55,152 nt of DNA from an uncultured Oscillospiraceae bacterium (lineage in GTDB: Bacteria > Bacillota > Clostridia > Oscillospirales > Oscillospiraceae), in contig CAKTPR010000001.1 in assembly GCA_934591725.1 (NCBI GenBank), positions 1 through 55,152 of the forward strand. Direction: 5' to 3'. Below, piece by piece: positions 25,569 through 31,760 of the stretch (its first letter is position 1; every line of letters starts with the position of its first letter). The position numbers and the translations under genes were made by a program. Under the pieces are notes generated by a model. That model made no database searches, had not been told where the DNA came from, and saw nothing but the letters and a program-made list of their open reading frames with translations.

Positions 25569-26693
25569 ATGCTGTACAAGGTACTTAGAAAGCTGAGGCT
25601 CGGAAAGAGCGCATATGCACTGCTATACCCGTTCAGAGGCAAGGCGGCTGACCTGCCCGGAACGGAAGCGGCGAGAGCGCTGCTCGAAGGCCTAAGTCCG
25701 GACGTCGGCGGTTCATGCCTGTGCGAGCGCCGGGTCAAAGGGAATGTCCGCAAGGGCGAACTGGATATCATCATACCCGCGTACAATGCCGAACGTTACC
25801 TGCGTGAGTGCATGGACTCTGTGCTTGCACAGCAGACGCGGTACAGCTTCCGCGTGCTTGCGATAGACGACGGCTCGACGGATGCGACGGCAGAGATTCT
25901 CGACGAGTATGCAGCGCGTGACAGCCGCGTCCATGTCGTCCATCAGAAGAACCGAGGACATTCCGGCGCGAGAAACGCGGGACTTGAAATGGCCGACGCG
26001 GAGCTTATCATGTTTCTGGATTCGGACGACGTGCTGTTTCCCGACGCGGTCGAACAGCTTGCCGGAGCGGTACTGAACGGGGACGCGGCGTTCTCCGAGG
26101 GAGCCTACGAGGTGGTCGACACCCAATTGCAGCACATATCCGACAGCCCGCATGAAGCGGGCGAGCTTGCGGATTTTGCGGACTGCTCCGCCTATCCTTG
26201 GGGCAAGGCCTACAGACTCAGAGCGCTTGACGGCTTCCGTTTCCCTGAGGGCTATCTGTATGAGGACAGCTTTATCTATCAGGTGCTGTTTCCGCAGTAT
26301 GCGCAGCTCGGCAAAAAAGCAGTCGGGATATCCAGTCCCGTGGTGAAATACAGGGTGAACCCCGGCGGGATAAGCAGAAAATCAAGGGGAAGCGTGAAGA
26401 GCCTTGACTCGCTGTGGATAACGCTGAGCCTGCATGAGGACAGGAAAAAGCTTGGCCTTGAGAGCACGCAGGAATACTATGAGTACATTCTCAGTATGCT
26501 CGTGCTGACCTATCGCCGCACGGAGCAGCGGGACGAGGAGACGAAGAAGGCCATATTTGTTATGTGGCTCGACTTCCTCGGCAGAGAGTTTGAGGGCTTC
26601 AGCGTGGCTGACCCGTTCCTCCGCAGACTTGAGCGCGCGGTGCGGAACAAAGATTACCCGGCCTACGCGCTGTTCTGCAGGCTGGCAGATTGA
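25569..26693 (+). CDS. Glycosyltransferase family 2
   Basis: A 374-residue GT-A enzyme with a roughly 60-residue N-terminal extension before the catalytic start LDIIIPAYNAERYLRECMDS. The DXD-type motif FLDSDDVLFPDAV and the LAIDDGSTDATAEIL loop are clear, and the EDSFIYQVLF motif near residue 235 fits the catalytic-base region. GGAGGACGGAT precedes the ATG. It ends 23 nt before the SGNH gene. Confidence 0.85.
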   Translation: MLYKVLRKLRLGKSAYALLYPFRGKAADLPGTEAARALLEGLSPDVGGSCLCERRVKGNVRKGELDIIIPAYNAERYLRECMDSVLAQQTRYSFRVLAIDDGSTDATAEILDEYAARDSRVHVVHQKNRGHSGARNAGLEMADAELIMFLDSDDVLFPDAVEQLAGAVLNGDAAFSEGAYEVVDTQLQHISDSPHEAGELADFADCSAYPWGKAYRLRALDGFRFPEGYLYEDSFIYQVLFPQYAQLGKKAVGISSPVVKYRVNPGGISRKSRGSVKSLDSLWITLSLHEDRKKLGLESTQEYYEYILSMLVLTYRRTEQRDEETKKAIFVMWLDFLGREFEGFSVADPFLRRLERAVRNKDYPAYALFCRLAD

Positions 26694-26716
26694 ATGAACT
26701 CAAAAAGGAAAAACGC

Positions 26717-27727
26717 ATGAAGAAATTCGGAGTATGGATACTGAAGGCAATAGCCGGGGGCGTGATCGCGCTGCTGGCGCTCAACGCTTTCAGTATGCTT
26801 TACTATAACGTCCCGGTACACTACACGAACCCGGACGGCGCAACGGAATATAAATGGGAAAGCTCCACCTTTTACAGCAAGGGCACAGAGGGCTTCGCAT
26901 GGGGCGTGACCAATAACGACGGCTTCAATGACCTCCGGGACTATACGCCGGGGGAGAAGATAGATATCCTGCTGATGGGCTCGTCGCACATGGAGGGCTT
27001 CAACGTTGCGCAGGATGAAAACGCCGGTGCGGTGCTGAACACGCTCTTTGACGGCGAGAAGTACACCTACAACATCGGCACGGCGGGGCACACGATGCTC
27101 TACTGCATAAAGCATCTGGCCGCGGCGCTGGACACGTATGAGCCGGGCGGATACGTCGTCATCGAGACGAACACCGTGGACTTTGATCCGGAGGATATCG
27201 ACGCTGTTCTGAGCGGGACATTGGCGGATATCCCGTCGCAGTCCGGGGCGCTCATAACGCTCATGCAGAAGCTGCCCTACCTGCGCCTGCTCTATACAGT
27301 GCAGTTCAAAGGTATGACCGGGGCTGCGGACACGGAGCCAGCGGAGATACCGGCGGCAACGCGCGAGCCTGCCGAGGCGCTCTCGCCGCTGCTGGAGCGG
27401 GCGGCTGATATATGCAGCGCGCGGGGCGTGCAGCCGGTCATCGTCTTTGATCCGGCGGTGTATGTAGACGGAGAGGGAGAAGCCTATACCGGGACGGATG
27501 CCGATTGCCTTGCGGCGTTTGAGAGCGTCTGCGCGGAGAATGGCATCGTCTTTATTGACCTGACAGACGCGTATATCCGCGAATATGCCGGGAGCTGCCG
27601 GCTGCCCTACGGTTTTACCAACACGACGCCGGGCGAGGGGCACATGAACAAGGTCGGGCACAGACTGTTCGCGCAGAAGGTGTACAATACGATAAGGGCA
27701 CTGGAGGAGGAACAGGATGGCGTTTAA
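26717..27727 (+). CDS. SGNH-hydrolase-like membrane-anchored protein (AlgX/AlgJ/DltD-type partner of the MBOAT)
   Basis: A 336-residue protein. An N-terminal TM (VWILKAIAGGVIALLALNAFSML) places the rest outside the cell. GSSHMEG is the block I motif with the nucleophile Ser, and NTTPGEGHMNKVGH is the block V region. Here the residue three before the His, normally Asp, is Gly, with Glu two before it, so the triad is non-canonical. The start at 26717 has AAGGA 7 nt upstream. It overlaps the MBOAT gene by 11 bp; such pairs transfer acetyl groups across the membrane onto exported polymers. Confidence 0.75.
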   Translation: MKKFGVWILKAIAGGVIALLALNAFSMLYYNVPVHYTNPDGATEYKWESSTFYSKGTEGFAWGVTNNDGFNDLRDYTPGEKIDILLMGSSHMEGFNVAQDENAGAVLNTLFDGEKYTYNIGTAGHTMLYCIKHLAAALDTYEPGGYVVIETNTVDFDPEDIDAVLSGTLADIPSQSGALITLMQKLPYLRLLYTVQFKGMTGAADTEPAEIPAATREPAEALSPLLERAADICSARGVQPVIVFDPAVYVDGEGEAYTGTDADCLAAFESVCAENGIVFIDLTDAYIREYAGSCRLPYGFTNTTPGEGHMNKVGHRLFAQKVYNTIRALEEEQDGV

Positions 27728-29153
27728 CAGTCTGGGCTTCCTTGCCTTTTTTGCCGCGGTCTGCGCCCTGCTTGCGCTGACGAATATTCCCGCCGTGAAG
27801 CGCGCCCTCGGAGACAGGCTTCTGGGCGCGCGCCATGTGCTGCTCATTGCGGCAGACTATATCTTTTACGCGAGCTGGAACTGGAAGTGCTGCTTCCTGC
27901 TGCTCGCGCTCACCGTGATCGCGTATGTGAGCGCGGCAAACTGCCGCCGCAGCCGCTTCGCGCTGCACGCGGGCGTCGTGCTGCCGCTCGTGATCCTCGG
28001 CGTGTTCAAGTATTTCAATTTCTTCGTCGGCTCCTTCTGTGAGCTTTTCGGCCTTGCGGAGCCGGGAGCGCTGGAGCTGCTGCTGCCGGTGGGCATTTCG
28101 TTCTACACCTTCCAGACGCTCAGCTATATTATCGACGTCCACCGCGGGAAGGTCGAGGCAGAGCGGAACCCGATAAAGCTTGCGCTGTATATTTCGTTTT
28201 TCCCGCAGCTCGTCTCCGGGCCGATCGTGAAAGCGGGGGAGTTTCTGCCGCAGCTTCGTGAGGACAGGAACGTCTCCATTGCAAACCTCGAAGCGGGCGT
28301 GCAGATATTCCTGTTCGGCCTTTTCAAGAAGCTCGTTATCGCGGATAACATCGCCGTTTTCGTAAACGCGGTGTACGCGAACCCCGCGCAGTTCGGCGGC
28401 GGGACGGTGCTGCTGGCCGTCGTGGGATACTCTCTGCAGCTCTACTGCGACTTCTCCGGCTATTCCGACATGGCGGTCGGCTGCGCGCGCGGCCTTGGCT
28501 ATGAGCTGCCAAGAAATTTCAATATGCCGTACCTCTCACGCAGCGTCAAGGAGTTCTGGAAGCGCTGGCACATCAGCCTTTCAACCTGGCTGATGGAGTA
28601 TCTGTACATACCGCTCGGCGGCAACAGGAAGGGCAAGGTCAGAACTTATGTAAACCTGATGCTGACGATGGTCATAGGCGGTCTTTGGCACGGCGCTGCG
28701 TGGACATTCGTCGCGTGGGGAGCGCTGCACGGTTTCGCGCTCTGCGCGCACAGGTTGTGGAGCGCATGGCGCGCAAAACGCGGAAAAGTGGGGGAGAGCC
28801 GGGCGTACACGGCGCTGTCCATACTGCTCACGTTCTTCTTTGTCAGCTTCTGCTGGGTGTTCTTCCGCGCCGACAGCTTCGGCACGGCGATGAAGATAAT
28901 CACGGCGGTGTTCACATGGCAGCGCGGCATGACGCACATCAGCAGCTGGACGGTGTTCGGCATCCTTGTCATCGCGGCGGCGATGATGATAGCCTGCATC
29001 AGAAGCAAAAGGCTCGGTACAAAGCCGGAGGGGTACTATCCGCTTGTCAGCCTCAACAGCGTATGGGGACTGGCGCTGTTCTTCACAGTCCTTGGGCTCA
29101 CGCTCGTGCTTGCCTATACGGGCGAGACGCCGTTTATCTACGCGCAGTTCTGA
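27717..29153 (+). CDS. MBOAT-family O-acyltransferase (AlgI/DltB/PatA-like)
   Basis: A 478-residue protein with about 11 TM helices. It has the MBOAT signatures FPQLVSGPIVKAGEFLPQ, YCDFSGYSDMAVG, PRNFNMPYLSRSVKEFWKRWHISLS and GGLWHGAAWTFVAWGALHG, the last with the catalytic His. It should bring acyl groups from a cytoplasmic donor to the outside, where the SGNH protein passes them to the polysaccharide. It is the last gene of the locus, followed by a strong terminator. Confidence 0.9.
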   Translation: MAFNSLGFLAFFAAVCALLALTNIPAVKRALGDRLLGARHVLLIAADYIFYASWNWKCCFLLLALTVIAYVSAANCRRSRFALHAGVVLPLVILGVFKYFNFFVGSFCELFGLAEPGALELLLPVGISFYTFQTLSYIIDVHRGKVEAERNPIKLALYISFFPQLVSGPIVKAGEFLPQLREDRNVSIANLEAGVQIFLFGLFKKLVIADNIAVFVNAVYANPAQFGGGTVLLAVVGYSLQLYCDFSGYSDMAVGCARGLGYELPRNFNMPYLSRSVKEFWKRWHISLSTWLMEYLYIPLGGNRKGKVRTYVNLMLTMVIGGLWHGAAWTFVAWGALHGFALCAHRLWSAWRAKRGKVGESRAYTALSILLTFFFVSFCWVFFRADSFGTAMKIITAVFTWQRGMTHISSWTVFGILVIAAAMMIACIRSKRLGTKPEGYYPLVSLNSVWGLALFFTVLGLTLVLAYTGETPFIYAQF

Positions 29154-29157
29154 GTTT

Positions 29158-29190
29158 AAGACGGCGCCGCAAAACGCGGCGCCGTCTTTT
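29158..29190 (+). terminator. Terminator of the polysaccharide locus
   Basis: A 13-bp GC-rich stem (29158-29170 with 29176-29188), loop AAAAC, ending in TTTTT. It is a classical intrinsic terminator placed 5 nt after the MBOAT stop. Confidence 0.9.
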
Positions 29191-29216
29191 TGGAATAAAG
29201 CGGCAGTGCTTGTCAT

Positions 29217-29717
29217 ATGCTTATACGGGTGATGAAAGTGAAGCACAATATAAAGCTCAGGCAGCTTATCGCGGCCATCGCGCTTCCGCTGGCAGTCGGC
29301 GGGCTTGCCGCGTTTCTTACAAAGGACGGCATGAAGCTGTTCGGGACTATGGCAAAGCCGCCGCTTGCGCCGCCGCAATGGCTATTCCCGGTCGCGTGGA
29401 CGGCGCTGTATATCCTCATGGGCATCGCGTCATATCTTATCTGGACGGCGCATGTGTCCGAGGCGCGCAGGGAACGCGCGCTGACGGTGTACGCCTTGCA
29501 GCTTGCTGCGAATTTCCTGTGGCCGGTGCTGTTCTTTACGCTTGGGCTGTACTTCGTGTCGTTTCTGTGGCTCATTGTCCTGTGGGTAATGATACTGGTC
29601 TGCACTGTGCTGTTTCACTATATTTCCAAAACCGCGGGGAAGCTCATGCTGCCATACCTTATATGGACGGCCTTTGCCGGGTATCTGAACCTCGGCATAT
29701 GGCTGCTCAATCGATAA
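29217..29717 (+). CDS. tspO: TspO/MBR family membrane protein
   Basis: A 166-residue protein with five TM helices and the TspO signatures MAKPPLAPPQWLFPVAWTALYILMGIASYLIW and LQLAANFLWPVLFF. Family members bind tetrapyrroles and are linked to porphyrin/oxidative stress handling. Start choice is unclear: ATG at 29217 has no RBS; ATG at 29232 or GTG at 29238 lie just after GGGTGAT. The gene is monocistronic between two terminators. Confidence 0.85.
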   Translation: MLIRVMKVKHNIKLRQLIAAIALPLAVGGLAAFLTKDGMKLFGTMAKPPLAPPQWLFPVAWTALYILMGIASYLIWTAHVSEARRERALTVYALQLAANFLWPVLFFTLGLYFVSFLWLIVLWVMILVCTVLFHYISKTAGKLMLPYLIWTAFAGYLNLGIWLLNR

Positions 29718-29722
29718 TATGA

Positions 29723-29756
29723 CCCCGGAGTCTGTGATCTGTCACGGACTCCGGGG
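29723..29756. terminator. Convergent terminator between tspO and the second TupA gene
   Basis: A 14-16-bp stem (CCCCGGAGTCTGTGA at 29723-29737 with TCACGGACTCCGGGG at 29742-29756, one G-U). It is followed by ATATCTTTTATAT on the plus side and by ATATTATCG on the minus side, so it is better placed for tspO. Confidence 0.75.
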
Positions 29757-29783
29757 ATATCTTTTATATGTATAGATGGACGT

Positions 29784-30701
29784 TCATTGCCTGTCGGTGT
29801 CGATCATAAGCTCCTGACCGAGGATCGAGTCATATTCGGGCGGGTCAAACCTGCCGTAGCCCGCGGCGTCATAAAAGGTCAATTCGCCGAACAGGAAGCC
29901 GCCATTGTGCGTATACAGGTCGACGCGGAGAAAATCAGGATCGCCCGCAGCATGGACAAGCTTTTTGGAGTATTCGATCATCTCCTCCAGCTGCGCCGGC
30001 TTCTCAACATGGACGTCAGGCAGACTGGGGTAATCCGGATCGCCAAACGGCAGAAGCTCCCACTGCTCGCTGTACAGGTTTATGTTGTAGCTATGGCTGT
30101 CGGACTTCCTGTTGAGGTCATACTCAATGAAGCCGACGCGGCCATTGAACATATAGAACTTGACGTCGTTGAGCCTGCCGCCGTTTTCGTCCTGTATGTA
30201 CTTTTCAACGATGATGCGCGGCGTGATATTTTTATACTGCCACTCGCGGTGCAGACGATAGTAATTGAGCTTGAGCCTTTTTTCTATTTTCTCCTTTGCG
30301 GCTGCGGCGTCAAATCTGGACTTGTCGCTGCATATCACGACACAGCCGGAATCATGATTGGTCTTGATGACGAACTGCTCCGGCAGGGCGGCGAAGTCTA
30401 TATCGTCAAAGCGGTCATATACGCCGAGCAGGGGGATGATGTGCTCTTCACCGAAGCGCTCCGTCAGGAACTGCTTAACCGCGTATTTATCTGCAAGAGT
30501 GGTATACAGCGGGTCATGGTCGTGGATCTTCAGCCAGCAGAGCTTTTCCGAAAATTTCTTTGGTTTTTTCAGATCAAGCTCTTCGCCCATAAACCGGCGG
30601 TATTCTGCGGCAACGAATTTTTCGTCGCTTACATGATCCAGCAGCCCGGCTGCCGCGGAGTGGAAGAACAGATAATCTCTGACTTTATGGAAAAAATTCA
30701 T
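29784..30701 (-). CDS. TupA-like ATP-grasp protein (copy 2)
   Basis: A 305-residue paralogue of the protein at 21527-22432. It has the same blocks: KPKKFSEKLCWLKIHDHDPLYTTLADKYAV, FVIKTNHDSGC, VEKYIQDENGGRLNDVKFYMFNG and LFGELTFYDAAGYG. GGGAGAG precedes the ATG. It stands alone, convergent to tspO, in a region whose 5' flank (30702-30914) is markedly AT-rich. It may act on the same polymer or a second one. Confidence 0.8.
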   Translation of the reverse strand: MNFFHKVRDYLFFHSAAAGLLDHVSDEKFVAAEYRRFMGEELDLKKPKKFSEKLCWLKIHDHDPLYTTLADKYAVKQFLTERFGEEHIIPLLGVYDRFDDIDFAALPEQFVIKTNHDSGCVVICSDKSRFDAAAAKEKIEKRLKLNYYRLHREWQYKNITPRIIVEKYIQDENGGRLNDVKFYMFNGRVGFIEYDLNRKSDSHSYNINLYSEQWELLPFGDPDYPSLPDVHVEKPAQLEEMIEYSKKLVHAAGDPDFLRVDLYTHNGGFLFGELTFYDAAGYGRFDPPEYDSILGQELMIDTDRQ

Positions 30702-30869
30702 ATGCGCTCTCCCGCGAAAATTTTATTCTGAACTCAAGTATTTTATTGGCATGGAATAAAACAAAATGGACAGATCGGAACTTATATGAGCCACTGACAT
30801 AATATTCCAAGTTGTATGATTCATTATACATATATTAAACTGCTAAGTCAAGTTGCTCTGGGAGTTTAT

Positions 30870-30896
30870 TATAATGCTCGTTTAATATTGATAAAC
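30870..30896 (+). promoter_or_regulatory. -10 element and overlapping palindrome before the Xre regulator
   Basis: A perfect TATAAT (30870-30875) is followed at once by GTTTAATATTGATAAAC (30880-30896), a dyad with 5-bp arms, where transcription should start. No good -35 is visible (GTCAAG at the right distance). The site is well placed for autorepression. Confidence 0.45.
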
Positions 30897-30914
30897 TGTC
30901 CATGGGTGATACAT

Positions 30915-31238
30915 ATGCTTGATTACAGAATCATTGGTGAGCGACTGAAGAAAAAAAGAAAAAGCTCAGGGCTGACTCAGGAGGAGGTCGCAGAGCTTGT
31001 AGACATCACGGTCGTTTATCTGTCAAAGATCGAAAACGGCCATGTCCGGCCGACGCTTGATCTGTTGTGTCAGGTAAGCGAGATCGTTGGGATTGACTTA
31101 GGAGACTTGTTCAGCAATGTCTCGACGAACTCCGCTGCGTATCAGAATGAAAAGGTCGTGCGGATGTTCAATGCCTGTTCGCCCGCGGTAAAGCCCATAG
31201 CACTCGATCTGCTTGCAAAGCTGTCTGAACTGGAATAG
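30915..31238 (+). CDS. Xre-family transcriptional regulator
   Basis: A 107-residue protein. An HTH_XRE domain covers about residues 6-60 (IGERLKKKRKSSGLTQEEVAELVDITVVYLSKIENGHVRPTLDLL). A short helical C-terminus with no sensor domain follows. The start at 30915 has GGGTGAT just upstream; longer in-frame starts fall in the promoter. Its flanks are AT-rich. The target is unknown; the dyad over its own start site suggests autoregulation, with the divergent TupA gene a possible second target. Confidence 0.82.
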   Translation: MLDYRIIGERLKKKRKSSGLTQEEVAELVDITVVYLSKIENGHVRPTLDLLCQVSEIVGIDLGDLFSNVSTNSAAYQNEKVVRMFNACSPAVKPIALDLLAKLSELE

Positions 31239-31240
31239 GC

Positions 31241-31274
31241 AAAAAAACAAGCTCACCGCAGAGCGGAGAGCTTG
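31241..31274 (-). terminator. Minus-strand terminator (distal, for ireB)
   Basis: A 12-bp stem with one mismatch (31248-31259 with 31263-31274) followed on the minus strand by seven Us (31247-31241). It abuts the Xre stop on the other strand. Confidence 0.7.
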
Positions 31275-31313
31275 GCTGAATGGAACAATATAAAAAGGGA
31301 ATAAACTAAAAGT

Positions 31314-31342
31314 TGAGGCAGCCGGAAGCTCCGGCTGCCTCA
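31314..31342. terminator. Stable hairpin after ireB
   Basis: A perfect 13-bp stem (31314-31326 with 31330-31342) with a 3-nt loop. The minus-strand tail ACTTTTAG is moderately U-rich and the plus-strand tail contains CAGTTTT. Together with the hairpin at 31248-31274 it separates ireB from the Xre gene. Confidence 0.6.
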
Positions 31343-31365
31343 GCTTTCAGTTTTACGCAGAAGGC

Positions 31366-31608
31366 TCATTTATCAAGATAATTCCTGACCAGCTCCTGCA
31401 TAAGCTCGTCCCTGTCGATACGGCAGATGAGCGTACGAGCGTTGTTGTAATTGGTGATATAGGTAGGATCCTCCGAGAGAATGTAGCCGACGATCTGATT
31501 TATGGGGTTATATCCTTTCACCATGAGGGAGTTATACACGGACGATAAAATCTCTCTCATCTCGGTCTTACTGTCCAGCGCTGTAAACTTACGGGTTGAA
31601 TCTTCCAT
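31366..31608 (-). CDS. ireB: IreB-family regulatory phosphoprotein (UPF0297)
   Basis: An 80-residue small protein with the family core KGYNPINQIVGYILSEDPTYITNYNNAR and the C-terminal RDELMQELVRNYL. In Enterococcus IreB is phosphorylated by the PASTA kinase IreK on N-terminal threonines and lowers cephalosporin resistance; Ser4 and Thr5 here could be such sites. GGAGGGGAAAATC precedes the ATG. It has its own promoter and terminators. Confidence 0.9.
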   Translation of the reverse strand: MEDSTRKFTALDSKTEMREILSSVYNSLMVKGYNPINQIVGYILSEDPTYITNYNNARTLICRIDRDELMQELVRNYLDK

Positions 31609-31643
31609 GATTTTCCCCTCCTTTTCTCTTTCTTCTTGGCTAC

Positions 31644-31671
31644 ATTATAACAGAAAACGCAACCAAGTAAA
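31644..31671 (-). promoter_or_regulatory. Promoter of ireB
   Basis: On the minus strand TTTACT (31666-31671) and a perfect TATAAT (31644-31649) are 16 bp apart, about 36 bp before the ireB ATG. Confidence 0.6.
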
Positions 31672-31713
31672 GTCGAAAGCGGATGAAAATTCGTTAAGAA
31701 TTATTAAACTTTT

Positions 31714-31742
31714 GGCGCGCCGCATTTATGCTGCGGCGCGCC
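31714..31742 (-). terminator. GC-rich hairpin after pheT
   Basis: A perfect 11-bp stem (GGCGCGCCGCA with TGCGGCGCGCC) and a 7-nt loop lie just after the pheT stop on the minus strand. The tail is AAAAGTTTAATAATTC, so the U run is weak; termination may be partial. Confidence 0.6.
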
Positions 31743-31760
31743 CATTGTGCGTTGACAGGG

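Noticed and set aside
30816..30914. An N-terminal extension of the Xre protein to 30816
   Set aside because: It covers the -10 element and dyad, and lacks an RBS.
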